Source: Catonia carolina
Taxonomy: Eukaryota; Arthropoda; Insecta; Hemiptera; Achilidae
Assembly: GCA_035578175.1 (NCBI GenBank)
Contig: JAQMRL010000001.1
Coordinates: forward strand, 55,823,553 to 55,887,552
Length of the DNA stretch: 64,000 bases
Reading direction: 5' to 3'
Shown: positions 22,439-33,984 of the stretch, one piece after another
Position numbering within the stretch: position 1 is the stretch's first letter
How the letters are laid out: each line of letters begins with the position of its first letter
Notes under the pieces: model-generated
The model's input: the letters and a program-made list of their open reading frames with translations, nothing else
Databases searched by the model: none
Told to the model about the DNA's origin: nothing
Position numbers and translations under genes: made by a program

Positions 22439-22665
22439 GATATTATTTGGTACTACTCAGCCTGCCCATATAATCAGTGTCATTACAGTTAGTTCTGTTG
22501 TCTCATTGTTGTACACAAGTTCTTCCGAACAGATAAAGTCTACTCGTAATGGATCATCATCATCATCATTGTTATCATCACCACCATCATCAATGACTAT
22601 GATTATTTATCTTGTTGCTGTTTGCGTGCATTTTGGTTCTCAATTTTGGATGACATTTGTATCAG
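22439..22665 (+). CDS. TMEM205-family protein, exon A
   Basis: This exon belongs to a host gene for a small multi-pass membrane protein of the TMEM205 (DUF4149) family. In humans that family is linked to membrane trafficking and platinum-drug resistance; the insect role is unknown. The frame is open from the acceptor TTGTTTCAG|G (22438/22439) to the donor CAG|GTTAGT (22665/22666). It ends with a membrane segment and the conserved core YLVAVCVHFGSQFWMTFVSG, whose last Gly is split by the intron (phase 1). Before it are a serine-rich stretch from an (ATC)n run and a hydrophilic segment. An earlier acceptor at 22414 would put a stop in frame. ATG codons at 22593 and 22599 could be starts. Otherwise an unseen upstream exon supplies the N-terminus. 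Confidence 0.8.
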
Positions 22666-24455
22666 GTTAGTAAACTGAGAATAACTTTTTTTATTTTATT
22701 TAAAGTTACATTCAGCCCTCTGTATGGAAATATTTATTGACTTTACTATCTAAAAAATAAAATATACAGTAGAAGCTGGTCTCCCCACGCAGGATGCAAC
22801 TCTTCAAAGCACACATATGGTTCTCCTTAGTTGCTTCCCTAGAAAGGCTAATTAGTCCTACCCTCTAAAGAAACAATTGGTTATTAAGTTATTGAAATAT
22901 ATATTTCTAAACCATCAGAATACATTAACAGTAAACACTTACCAATGTTTAGAGCACTCTCGTGTATCTTATACACTTCTTCAGTAATTTTAAAACTTTC
23001 ACATTCAAAATTTAAAACTTCCTACCAAAACTTTAATGTGTTTTTAATTTTGAATGTGAAAGCTTTAAAATTACTGAAGATGTGTGCAAGATACATGAAA
23101 GCCCACTAAACATTGATAAGTGTTTACTTACCAATGGTTACCATATTATGGTGGTTTAGAAATATATATTTCAATTTTAAATAATGCAATTGTTGTTAAT
23201 CCTACACAGGATGTTTGATTAAAAAAAATTAAGTTATTGAATACCCAATAAACAGACATTCTTTTATGGAAAGTCATTAGATGAATATCAGGTTTCAACA
23301 ACTCATCTTAAATTTTAAGTTTTTGCAGTTGGCTGATAACTAAATTGTTAAATTGTTCGCTGACACACTGACTAAATTTTGAAGAAAAATTTCTACCAGC
23401 TGAAATCAGAGTAACCCAACATTTGACAGGTTTAAACTTAAAAAATTTTAAAATGTAAAATTCATGAGTGATTTCATTTTGGTTAATATGAGTAGTACAT
23501 ACCACACAATAAAGAATGAAAAATATGGTTTGTTGTTATTAGCCATTGATCAAGTAAAGTAACAATAAAGTTCTCAAATTTTTGACCCCATAGTCTCAAT
23601 GTTCATTTTCTTTAGCATTTCTTCTTTCTTCCTTCCACCCACTGTACAGGTAGATTGTCTCTTTGCGTAAAACATAAATTCTGCCATCTGTAGTTCAATC
23701 CAATTTATTTTCTGGTTTCCCCCTACATTTTCAAAATTGATCCTTATCGTTGTCGTTCATCATGGATTAGGCTGCAGTTTAGCCTGTTTGGCATCCATCT
23801 CTTTCTTGGTCTCCCCACTCTTTTTGTATCCTTCAGTTCACAAAGCCAAGCATTCAAACGTAGTCAGTCAGTCCTATGATATTCTAAATAAATCATCTGT
23901 CCGTCATTAAAAGTTCATCCTTATTTCCTTAAAATGAAACCTACATAAGTTTAGTCTTTACTTTCTTATTGTCTTTGTCAATAATTCTTCGTTATAAATT
24001 AATGCAAAGTATATCATTCTATTGTATAATCTTACTAAGGCAAACCTATTGAGTTCCTTTCACTAAACTATTAAACCTATTTTTCCAATTATTCCCATCT
24101 TCCACTTCCACTTAGCAGATTTCCTTCAGTTTTACCATATTTTGTCTGTTGAAGGTAATTGGACGCTTCTGTGTTTCTTGAACACACATATGACTGGTGA
24201 AAGCAAAGCAGTTAACCTACGGTTACTAAAAAAAATTTGTGTTTAAGTTGCTTATAATGAAATCACAACATATATCTTATATTAATCAAACCTAAAGACC
24301 TTTTTAAGAGTGTGCTTCTACATCAAAGCATCACATTCAGTGTATTCTATCCTTCATAGTCAATAAGGAGTTTCTCGTACAGATAACTTTGAAAACTGTT
24401 CTTCTATAAATAAATAAAATATAGCTATACTAAAGTGTACTTTTTTAATTTTCAG
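22666..24455 (+). other. Intron A-B of the TMEM205-like gene
   Basis: A 1790-bp intron with GTTAGT donor and TTTTCAG acceptor. It contains the foldback at 22894-23190. Minus strand about 23900-23760 weakly resembles LINE C-terminal text (DTKRVGRPRKRWM) and may be a further LINE scrap. Confidence 0.75.
22894..23190. repeat. Foldback MITE-like element in an intron
   Basis: The left arm (about 22894-23022) and right arm (about 23035-23190) are imperfect inverted repeats sharing GAAATATATATTTCTAAACC, TAAACACTTA and TCAGTAATTTTAAA. There is no coding capacity. No target duplication was confirmed. Confidence 0.7.
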
Positions 24456-24613
24456 GATTATCCTTGTATTTTTCTCTTCCACGCCATGCTTTTGGAGATG
24501 TTCAGAAAGTGTTATTTCCTAAATACTTCAGCTTGAATACTTTCCTCAGTGCTGTTACACTTATTGCATTCAATCGACTCAACTATCCTTGGAATAGCCA
24601 AAAAATTTTGCAG
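24456..24613 (+). CDS. TMEM205-family protein, exon B
   Basis: 158 bp between TTTTCAG|GA and CAG|GTATGT. It starts in phase 1 (completing Gly) and ends in phase 0. It encodes LSLYFSLPRHAFGDVQKVLF, PKYFSLNTFLSAVTLIAF and a hydrophilic NRLNYPWNSQKILQ. The Arg-His aromatic motif (LPRH.FG.VQ...FP.YF) directly after the first membrane segment is the most diagnostic block of TMEM205. The match continues smoothly from exon A, which confirms the splice. Confidence 0.88.
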
Positions 24614-25782
24614 GTATGTAGATGGTTATCAACAGAATCAACTACAGTCAAACAATTTCTATTAGCAGCCAATGAACTTTAAGCTGACAAATGATCTTGA
24701 CACAGCTGTTGGTCGAAGAGAGAAGTGTTTGCTTAAAAGGGTCAAAAAAATTAATGGGTCTCATGTGAAATAAAATTGGTTCTCCAAAAAATTGTCATCA
24801 ACACTCATGGTTGCAGGATAGAGGCAGTTTCTCAGTAACATTTTACTCTACTTAAATTACCATAATAACAATTAAGAGCCATAATCATGAGCCATTTTAA
24901 TAATATTTGGAATGGACAGAGTCTTATCCCAAAAATTGATGTTAAGCACTGAACATTACATTATTTAATTATTTTTTCTATCAATTTGAAGGAAGAGGTA
25001 ATGAAAAATGTCTGAATAGTTACTTAAATAGATAGTATGTTACTAATGGTATAAATCAGTTTATCAATCCATTATTGATATAAGTCATGGTCTCTCCCAA
25101 AATACCATTTTATTTGCTGATGATCGTGCATCTGTAAATAGCCAAGTCAGAAGAAAAACTCTAGAGAGTAATTTTCCTGTTACATAATTTATGCAGTAAA
25201 TACAACTTGTGTATGACTCCTTGAGTAGCTCCATACTATACCTATATAATTTTGATCACCTTATTTGACAGTTTTACTACTTATATATTGCTATTATAAT
25301 CCTTTTCCATAATTCATAATTTCAGTAAATTGTTAAATTCAGTAACTAAATTTTTCTGCAGTCCTAATGATGATACACTATCAAGGTTACACGCCTGCAC
25401 CATCTTGTGTTATTAAAAAAACAATTTCCTAATAAGTAACAACACTGCAAATTGTATTGTTATCAACTTTTTTCCTTAGGAATTGGATCTAAGAGACTCC
25501 CAAATGGAGTACTGTACATGTCAAAAACATATAAGTAAAAAAATTAACCCTATTAATTACCGGATGTTACATAACCTAAATTGTAAATTACCTCTTTTAT
25601 CACAGTTTTGTTATTTATTTTCTAACTTAAATTTTTACATGCTCAATGTATTATCATTTATAATGTTTACCCAGCAGTACACATTTTTCTTCAGCATTCT
25701 TAGAATTTATTTCTTTAAAAAAATAAATTATATGAAAACTCTCTAAAACTAAAATGTTTCATCAATGAAGTAATTTTTTTTT

Positions 25783-25890
25783 GAATGCCAGGGTTCCGGG
25801 TTTGATTCCTGGTCAGGTCTGGCATTTTTTCATCATTCATTCTCACGCATCATCATTCTCCACCGTCTGCATTAGCAGAAATTGCAGAAG
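25783..25890 (+). repeat. 5'-truncated tRNA-derived SINE
   Basis: It retains the B box (GGGTTTGATTCC) and GGTCAGGTCTGGCATTTTTT, then CACCGTCTGCATTAGCAGAAA, the body shared with the SINEs at 31446, 42046 and 43122. Most of the head before the B box is missing. Confidence 0.7.
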
Positions 25891-26065
25891 TAATTTTAAA
25901 AAATTTTTAAAAACTCAGTTTTTTAATAACTATTTTTTTTAATTTTTTTATTGAGTGATGATGCCTACATAAGCCTTGGGCTTGTGCGTAGGTAATGATA
26001 TGTGGTGATTTACAGATGAAAAAAATGCCAGTTTTTCAGTTAAAATAACTTTTTTTAACACAACA

Positions 26066-26395
26066 GGTTGGTTAGTGGTGGAGTATTCACCTAAAGTCAG
26101 CTGTTAAACAGCTGATTTTTGGAGGCGAAGTTTCAGAACAGATCCTACCAGTAGTTTAGATCCTAAAACTTCTGTACAAATTTGAATACTAAACAGTGGA
26201 TATTGGAGCACTTTGATGGTTGGGGATCAATTAACTACTCTCTCAGGAATGGTTGACCTGAGTCTGTACAAGACTACACCTCTACATCTCACATGCATTT
26301 GTCGTCCTCATTTCATTGACTCATGGAGTCGTTTATTGTTCTTAAATTCAACAGAGTGCAACATGTATACATCAGGGATATAAAAACTTATTAAA
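26066..26395 (+). repeat. Dispersed repeat family C, copy 1
   Basis: It aligns with 63425-63772 through GAATACTAAACAGTGGAT, TTTGATGGTTGGGG, CTCTCAGGAATGGT and the 3' end CATCAGGGATAAAA. The 5' part contains GGTTGGTTAGTGGTGGAG, which resembles a pol III A box, so a tRNA-derived SINE is likely. A minus-strand fragment of the family lies at 32850-32940. Confidence 0.7.
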
Positions 26396-26659
26396 CTTTG
26401 AGATCATTTATTGTTGTATTTTCTACATGCTTGAATAGATTTACGTTCAAATAATTTAGCATTGTGATTGTCAAATTTTATTCGTTTCTGTTTCTCATGT
26501 GATTGTGAACATTTAGGTTTGGTATAAAGTATTTTGATTTACATATATCACCTCAAAAATGTAGAGTGAGCGAGAAATCACATGACTTTTTTCTTTTGGT
26601 TTTACGTTCAGATTTTGCAATTACTACGAATCTGACAATGAGAAGGATGATAGATGAAA

Positions 26660-26758
26660 ATGAGTTATAAAAATAATGCCAGACCTGACTGGGAATCGAA
26701 TCCAGGACTCCTGGAGTAGAAGCATGTTGTACTTACCACTAAGCCATGGGCCTTTTAC
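26660..26758 (-). repeat. tRNA-derived SINE fragment
   Basis: On the minus strand: CCCATGGCTTAGTGGTAAGT (A-box region), GGATTCGATTCCC (B box), AGTCAGGTCTGGCATT. It lies just before exon C of the TMEM205-like gene, on the opposite strand. Confidence 0.65.
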
Positions 26759-26802
26759 CTGAATAGTAATAAAATGAATTTTCATTTTTTTTGTTTAAAC
26801 AG

Positions 26803-27111
26803 GAGGTGACTTTAAGTGTCTGTTTTCTGCTGGAACTTATCGTTAGACTTTATATTGTGCCACCATTGATTCGTCTGATTACGGCAAAAACCGAAGTTGA
26901 GATCAGAGCTGGAGTAGGCCAGGAGATTGGATATCATGATCCGGGTTCACTGAAGTTCTGTCCATATTATAAAGGACTCCATAAAAATTTTCGTCAGGTT
27001 CATCTTTGTGTGGCTATTGTCAATATTATTGCTCTAATTTGCACGGCACTGCATCTTCAATATTTAGCACATCATATTATAACTTATTCTTATTGCCAAG
27101 ATAATAACTGA
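26803..27111 (+). CDS. TMEM205-family protein, exon C (terminal)
   Basis: It begins in phase 0 after AAACAG and encodes 102 residues to TGA at 27109-27111. It has a hydrophobic segment LSVCFLLELIVRLYIVPPLI, a polar loop with an acidic-basic stretch, then FCPYYKGLHKNFRQVHL, corresponding to the conserved P-Y..L...F...H motif of TMEM205, and a last membrane helix VAIVNIIALICTALHLQYLA. Together the three exons give about 230 residues, within the usual size for insect members. The coding frame has no breaks and the introns are well formed, so the gene looks functional. Confidence 0.88.
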   Translation, partial: EVTLSVCFLLELIVRLYIVPPLIRLITAKTEVEIRAGVGQEIGYHDPGSLKFCPYYKGLHKNFRQVHLCVAIVNIIALICTALHLQYLAHHIITYSYCQDNN

Positions 27112-27413
27112 CAACAAACTCCATTTATTTATTAATTAATATAAATTATAGCAGATTTTAATTTGTATACTTAAGTAAACAATTGAGTCAATCACTTCTG
27201 TAAAATTTGTAGACTTAATGGGTGTAGATGGTTGACTCAATTCCTAAATGAGATCAAGGACAAATAGTGGATTAATGATAAATAGTGGACATGTAGAATT
27301 AAGATTTAAACTCGTTAGTATTTAATATATTTTAGAAATTAAGAAGAAATTTTAGGAGATATTTTATAATATAGGATTTTTTATTCATTACATAAATGAT
27401 TAACTACTACTAC

Positions 27414-27446
<33 letters not shown>

Positions 27447-27586
27447 CTTTTGCTCTCAATGGAGTGCTTGAATCAATCTATATAGAATTGTGTCTTTCAA
27501 GTATTAGCAAGTGCCTTTAAACATCTTCTGATTCCAAAAATTTTTCAATTTTCTTCCAAAAGTTCTGACAATCTTGATTTGTGACC

Positions 27587-27592
27587 AATAAA
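27587..27592 (+). terminator. Candidate polyadenylation signal
   Basis: An AATAAA hexamer 476 bases after the TMEM205-like stop codon, the clearest one before the minus-strand LINE begins. Use of this site is inferred only from position. Confidence 0.35.
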
Positions 27593-27759
27593 GGCAACTC
27601 TCATTTTTTGCATTGTCTATTATTGACTCACTTTCTTGGCAAACGATTTTGGTAAACAATAATTGCCATGGTCCATCTACTTTGTGTTTTTTTTTTATTG
27701 ATAATTACTCTTATGATTATATGTCTATATATTTTTTTATAACCACAAAGGATCACTTT

Positions 27760-29010
27760 AGTCTCTTTGGTTAGTTCTTTTTCTTTGGCAGTTTATTTCC
27801 TTTTCAATTCTTTCTTTCCAATACTTTTTCATTCTGTCGGATCTTGCTTTTCTCAATTTTCATCTGAACAAACCTGTTCTTTTCGTTTAATTGTTCTTAC
27901 TGATAAAATTTTGTTTTTGTCTTTAATTGTTTCCTTGTAAACCGATGTGCGTTCTTTGACATCAGCAATTGTTAGATTTAGTTCTGTTCTGTCTTTTTTG
28001 ATTTCTTCAAGCCAAGGAATTGTGGCTCCTTCTGTTCCTGCACAAATGAATTTTCCTACAATTTTTCTTAATAATCAGTTTTCTGGAGTTCTGAGGATAT
28101 GTGCAAAGAAAGAAATTCTCTTTTTGCGCATTGCATCAGTGATTGGTTCTATTTCTTTATAAATTTGTTCTCTTGGTAAAAGTCTGTGCTGGTTGTCAAC
28201 TATGGGTTTTTTGTTTATGCAAGTTCTAAGAATCCTTTCTGTTTTTCTGATTGTTTCTTTTATTCTGTTTCCATCAATACTGAAGAGTGTTTCACTGCCG
28301 TACATTGCTTGTGATCTTAGAACTGCTTTGTAGTGTTTAAGTTTTGTGTGAATGGAAAGACATTTTTTGTTATAAGTGTTTTTAGTAATTTGCTGTCCTT
28401 TAGAAAGTTTAGAAATTCTCTCATTCCATGCTGCCTTTTCATTAAGATTATATGTGATTGTTTCTCCAAGATATTTAAAACTTTCTACAATGTCGATAGG
28501 ATTCCCATTTATTTTGTTTATACATAACTGGTTGATCATCATAAATTTTGTTTTTTTGAAAGAAATTTTCAATCCAATCCTTCCTGCAATTTCTTCTAAA
28601 GATGTTATTTGTTGTCGTGTTTCTTCAACTTTGTTTGCAAGGAAATCCAAGTCATCTGCGAAACTAGGCAGTTAAGTTTGATGTTGTCTCTAGGACGACC
28701 AACTTGTATGTTTTCAGGATTAGTTTCTCTCCATTTCCTATTAATAAATTCTAGAGCCTGTGCTCTAGAATCTGCTTATATTGTCTTGCTTCTTTAACTG
28801 TAAGCGTATCGGAGAAAGTCCGTCGCCTTGTCTCAACCCTGTTTTTATTTCGAACGCTTCTGAAAGTTCTCCTCTAAATTTTATTATTGATTTTGTGTTT
28901 GATAAAGTTAATTCGATCATTTTGACCAATTTTGGGTGGAGACCCAAATGTCTTAAAATTTTTAGTAAAGATGGTCTATGGATACTGTCATAAGCTATTA
29001 TAAGTCTATG
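27760..29010 (-). pseudogene. LINE reverse transcriptase relic
   Basis: From 29010 on the minus strand it reads AYDSIHRPSLLKILRHLGL (RT motif A with its Asp), GLRQGDGLSPI (motif B) and, after a disrupted stretch at about 28800-28660, FADDLDFLA (motif C with ADD). A 191-residue open frame follows (28650-28075) with LKISFKKTKFMMI, FKYLGETIT and the C-terminal RKKRISFFAHILRTP. The order matches a non-LTR retrotransposon RT and post-RT region. The endonuclease part is missing and there are breaks, so it is dead. Weak C-terminal similarity probably continues to about 27760. Confidence 0.8.
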
Positions 29011-30537
29011 TTTATTATATAAGAAAAACTGAAGTTATGCCAATTACTATATATATTTTGCAGTTAGTTCCATTTTTTTTACAATTATTGCAATAGACAT
29101 TTTTTCATAAAAACTGTAATGCATTTACTACAATACCCAAATCTATGAGGTAGAGGAAATTAACCTACTCAACTATGGATAAAAGCCATGTCCTAGGGTA
29201 GGTTTTTTTCTTCTTTTATTTAGTAACATAGTACAAGAGCGATTTAAAACTACACTAGGACTTGTAACAAAGACATTTAAAAAATTTATACAATTTCCAA
29301 AAAAAAAATCAATACACTAGAAGTCTAATAAATCTAGTTAGTAAACAGTATGGCTTTAAATTCATGCTACTATTCAAAGTTACACAATTTAAAAAACTTT
29401 TAATATAACTTTGAAAATAATTCCGTTACACAAATTTTAAAAAAATACAAAAACTTAAAAATTAACTTTTTATCTAAGTAAACTTAAACCAAAATTAAAA
29501 AACTTTGAATATAATTTTTAATATTGGTCTAAAAACCTGAAAAAAATAACTAATTTTAAGTGTAACTTTAAAGTTATACAATTATTTAAAAAGATGTCAA
29601 TCTAAAATTAGTATAATGTATCTATAAAAAAGACAATATATAATATAATCTATTGAACTAGAATAAAATAAAATTTATTTTATTCTGCATATTTTTAAAT
29701 ATATAAAAATAAGTGAGCCAAAAACTTTATTTTGGTAGTATTTTTGATAGTAGCTTTTCTATATTGTCTCTTCCTACATTAATTATCCATTATCCATTCA
29801 TGGACACTACTTGCCTCAATTATTATTAACCTAACTTATAGTAAAAATTTGTTCTGCTGTATTTAATGTTTTCGTTGCTGCTACTTTAAATGGAATGCAT
29901 CCAAAAAATATACTAGGAACATAAAATAAATTCATTATTATAATATAACTGTCTGTGTTAGTTATATATTACAAATAAATTTTTATTTTTAGTTTAAGAT
30001 GTTTATTTTTGTTATGACTCATTGAACATTATTTTTCAAATCTTGTTCTCTTTTGTGTACCTGCTTATATTGTCTTGCATAAACTGTTTATAAAAACTCA
30101 TGAGGAAATGCTGAACTCATGTATAAAAGGTCTATATCATTAGGCCTATATTTAAAAATATGCAAAATCTGGTCCAATGAATTTTAAATGAAGAGTTTGT
30201 TTGTCCTTAAATACAGAGTTCTACCAAATGGATTTAAAATACTTATTTATGGCTGTAAAGAGGGCACTATTGGGAATCTGTAAATGAATTGGTAAAATCT
30301 GAAATGAGGTTTTGTGTAATAAATAGGTAGCAAAATAATTGAATTAAAGTTTTGATGGTGCTAACTTCTTTGGTTGTGGCATTGTGAAGATCAAAACTGA
30401 TCTGATTTGAAGGGTTGTTATGGTGACAGGAATTGTTTAGGTGTATCTTATTTATTTTTTAGTTTTATTTTAAGTTCCATCAACATTTTGGTTATTAGCA
30501 ACTTACCTTGTGGTGAGGAACAGTGGATTTGAACTTG
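29011..30537. other. AT-rich stretch without a recognised gene
   Basis: About 1.5 kb, very AT-rich, with no long open frame. No gene, RNA or repeat boundary was recognised. Confidence 0.6.
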
Positions 30538-30632
30538 TAATAATTTTCCAGACCCTGGCTAGGAATCGAACCCAGGACCTCCACTTTGCAGCGCAGCGCA
30601 CTAACCACTGGACAATGGAGGCGGTCTTAGGT
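30538..30632 (-). repeat. tRNA-derived SINE head
   Basis: Minus strand: GCCTCCATTGTCCAGTGGTT (A-box region), GGTTCGATTCC (B box) and AGCCAGGGTCTGG. The head resembles Glu- or Asp-type tRNAs but the acceptor ends do not pair, so it is not called a tRNA gene. Confidence 0.65.
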
Positions 30633-31435
30633 GTATCTTATTGTATAATAATTATACTGTTACTAAAAAATCACAAAATAAGACAATAGTGTGAATGCAA
30701 TTGTGAAATTGATTCTTAAGAATTACCTATTAGTATTGTAAAACTTAAGCTAAGGTCCGTTTGGGATCTAATTAACAAACTTTCCTTTAACTTATAACAA
30801 TTATTTATTTGCAGGATTATAATTAAATTTTATTATTCTCCATAAAATTTCTAAAAACTTACCATTAAATTACTAAAAATTAATTTAATAACAAGAAAGT
30901 AAAGCTTAAAATACTAAACTAATAATAACGATTATTTTGCACTTAACAATTGATTCTTACCTACAATGAGTGTTTACTAAGGTTTACAGTATGGAGACCT
31001 ATTTCTTCATGGTACTTGTTACAATTTTCACTCATTCATAATCAATTGGCAACTTGAACTGAACTCATCTGCAAAGGACTTCCATCTGTAAACATCATGG
31101 TGGTTGTTGCTTCCAGAAAGGTATAGATTTACTACATAATTAGACACAATGGAAGACCCTTCCACGGTTTACCATAAAATTACAAAATATAGTAGAAATG
31201 ATCAATAACAGGCATAAAAAAAATTTACCACCTCTATTCCAAGAATTTCCTTTCAAAAAATTTCATTCATTGCAATCCACTATCCCTGTTTAACACACTC
31301 CACCCCAAATGATACACAATGTCTTGCAATAAACCGTCCTATTCCTTCAACCATATCTAGAATATTACTGTAAAATGTCACAGTATTACTGTGCAAATAA
31401 TTTGTGCTGATCAGCTAGTATTTATTAAATGTGGT
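30633..31435. other. Stretch without a recognised gene
   Basis: No gene, RNA or repeat boundary was recognised. Confidence 0.55.
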
Positions 31436-31445
31436 TAGTGTGGAA

Positions 31446-31607
31446 CAGGGCCGGCTTGTGTGCGTACTGGCTTCTGTGCCAGGGTTCCGGGTTCGATTCC
31501 CGGTCAGGTCTGGCATTTTTTCATCACTCATTATCATCATTATCCACCGTCTGCATTAACAGAAATTGCAGAACAGTCAGGTGTAAAACCATAAAAGAAA
31601 AAGAAAA
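31446..31607 (+). repeat. Complete SINE with target duplication
   Basis: The 10-bp sequence TAGTGTGGAA occurs at 31436-31445 and 31608-31617. The insert starts CAGGGCCGGCTTGTG, has a B box GGGTTCGATTCCCGG, then GTCAGGTCTGGCATTTTTTC, CACCGTCTGCATTAACAG and an A-rich end with AAAAGAAAAAGAAAA. This is a clean retroposed tRNA-derived SINE on the plus strand. Confidence 0.85.
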
Positions 31608-31617
31608 TAGTGTGGAA

Positions 31618-32849
31618 TGAAATAAACAACTAGTGATGTAGAAAATATGATCTTATTTCAAGAAACCTACATAGCCTGTATTATTACTTTTTTACATACA
31701 TTGTTCATCAGTTGTAATGTGGCGAAAGAGAGACTTACTGAGACTCAGATTATAAGACATCATGTGGTACAAGAGGGAGTAGAACTTACCAGCTTGTACA
31801 GTTGTACAGCTTGTAAAGTACCAGCTTGTACAACCATTCTGTACTATGGCTGATAACATTCTTTTACTGTACTCTTAATACTGTATTTTATAAAATATAG
31901 TAGTTAATGTATAATATATACTCTTATGCTTACAACACATATGAATGTATATGTATTATTATTATTATTATTTTATAAAAATTTTAATGATCACAAAATT
32001 AATCAGAAGACAAGTTTAATTGCAATTTTAGTCACCGAGATATGAATAAAGTATGAACAGTCTGTAACCATTATATGAGTGAATGTGTAATGCGTTGAGT
32101 GGTCACAACAGTCAACAATTTTTTCAACACCCATTTGTTTTGCAAGGAACCAGATATACTTTATTTACTTTTTTGGTCGAATCAACATGAAAATTTTCCC
32201 CTTTACATTTGAATTTAACTGTTGAATTTACTCCTCTATTTAAACTATTATCATACTATGACTATTATCTACATACTTCTATTATTAAATGTCATTATAA
32301 ACATTATTGAATAAAAAATTACCTAATTGCTCTAAAATGTTTCTACCCCATTTTCTATACTGAATTTTTTTACTAGTTATCCCATAATTTAAAACAATCA
32401 TCTCTCAAACTACCATTAGTAGTCACACTCATAGCGGTTTGAAACAACATCAGTACAAGCTAGTGCTGGTGCAACTCGGTGGCAAAGTATCAATGATAAG
32501 TTGAACAGTTTTATTCTAAACCCTGTGTTTGCTCTATTTACTTATATGATTACCTCCTATCATTACATAGCCAAAATATGTCAATATGACCACAACGATG
32601 TTGCATCATGCCACCTTGTGGATGATCCATGCAAGTTACTAAGCACAGCAGATAATTATTTTGGTTTTTTTTCTAATGAAACTTTCATGGTATTGCCAAG
32701 AATCATAAAGCTTTGTTTTGATTGGCCAAAAACCCTTTCAATAATTACGCTTTTTTTTTTTTAATTCCTAATGTGTGTACATTGCAATCTGTTTAATTCA
32801 GAACAATAAGCAACCCCCAATGAGATGAGAATGATGTGTATGACGTGTA
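31618..32849. other. Stretch without a recognised gene
   Basis: A short (ATT)n run occurs at about 31955-31972. Small frames (31647-31853, 32501-32764) carry no family motif. Confidence 0.5.
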
Positions 32850-32940
32850 AATGAGGTGTAATCTTGTACAGACCCAGGCCGACTATTCCTGAGAGAGTAT
32901 CGTTAATTGAACTCTAACCATCAAAGTACTATAAGTAAAA
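32850..32940 (-). repeat. Dispersed repeat family C, fragment
   Basis: On the minus strand it matches the middle of the copies at 26066 and 63425 (ACTTTGATGG, CTCTCAGGAATAGTCGGCCT, GTCTGTACAAG). Confidence 0.6.
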
Positions 32941-32959
32941 TGATAAATTGCTGTTGCTG

Positions 32960-33400
32960 TTTACTTTGTGGGGGTTTAAATGGGGTTATAGCAGCCAGGG
33001 TGAAATTTAATAATTGCTGTCCCGTAAAATACAATCAGCACCAGCCAAACTGTGTTAATAGAACTCAGTCTCCAGATGCGACTGTCATGGATGCTTCCTG
33101 GCCACTGGGCATTACTTGTTATTCTTTCCTTAGCATCGCACGTTACTTGGACATTTATGCTGGTATATCCTTTTCTATTGACATATTCGTCACCAAATAA
33201 TGTAGGCTTCTAAATCCTAATATGAGTACAGTCCAACGCTCCTACAACTGACGAAATGCTGAAACGCATTTGCCACAGTGATTTCACTTCATTTATTTCC
33301 ATTGCAGTCATCAGGAATTTTATCCAGTGATGGCTTTGGTACAATCTTCTTGGTAACCTTGTCAATAACCTAACACATAGTTGTTCAGTGAGTTTCAAAA
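32960..33400 (-). pseudogene. PIF/Harbinger transposase fragment
   Basis: From 33398 on the minus strand a frame ends FSISSVVGALDCTHIRI, followed by an in-frame TAG at 33212-33210 and then EYVNRKGYTSINVQVTCDAK and QWPGSIHDSRIW in the same frame. These are signature blocks of the HARBI1-type DDE nuclease (first Asp in GALD/GAID, second in HDS). The sequence fades before the third acidic residue. It is a truncated relic with at least one stop and no recognisable ends. Confidence 0.85.
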
Positions 33401-33984
33401 TCCTCGGCTACACCGCTCTGAAAACCCCAATCGCAGACATATCACAAGGACACTCCATCTGCCTTGTCGGGAGCAACGCACCTCTTCAAATTTAATTAAT
33501 CTTTATCGCATAAAAAATAAATAATAATTTAATTAATTAATTAACTAATTAATTAATTAGTTAAATATTCAACATTGTCACTATCAAACCTTTATCAGGG
33601 TTTTTTGTCGAACCATTTATCTGGGCAATGCCACATTGGTCCCTATATTTTTTTCATTCCATAGTTGCATGGAAGCTGTCACTTCTATACATGAAGTACA
33701 TAATTGAAACAGCTACCTTAAGAAATAACAAGTACATTATTACAGTTTACTAGCTAGTATCAAGTACATTTTAAGTACGAACTTGGAAATTTGTAGTAAT
33801 TAGTTTTTATAACAACTGGAAAAAAATATTGTCGTTACTTCTTTTTCTCTGTAATTCTTTATTTAAAACTGTAAAATTTTACAACAAGCAAATGTGATGA
33901 TTATGATAATAATGTAAATTACATGATAGGCATGAGAGGGGTAGGGCCCATTGGTGCTTCCCCAAGAATGAAATTTGTATATCA
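33401..33984. other. Stretch without a recognised gene
   Basis: It contains a (TTAA)n-rich tract at about 33525-33565 and nothing else recognisable. Confidence 0.55.

Larger units (their letters stand above)
24614..26802 (+). other. Intron B-C of the TMEM205-like gene
   Basis: A 2189-bp intron, GTATGT to TTTAAACAG. It contains SINE pieces at 25783-25890 and 26660-26758 and a family C repeat at 26066-26395. A short plus-strand frame at 25483-25746 has no family features. Confidence 0.8.

Noticed and set aside
30538..30632. Possible tRNA gene (also 7015, 31446, 42046, 43122 and similar)
   Set aside because: A and B boxes are present, but acceptor stems do not pair and SINE bodies, poly(A) ends or target duplications follow, so these are SINE heads.
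32907..33200. 97-residue plus-strand frame with Cys clusters
   Set aside because: It is the reverse strand of the PIF/Harbinger transposase fragment, which has clear family motifs.
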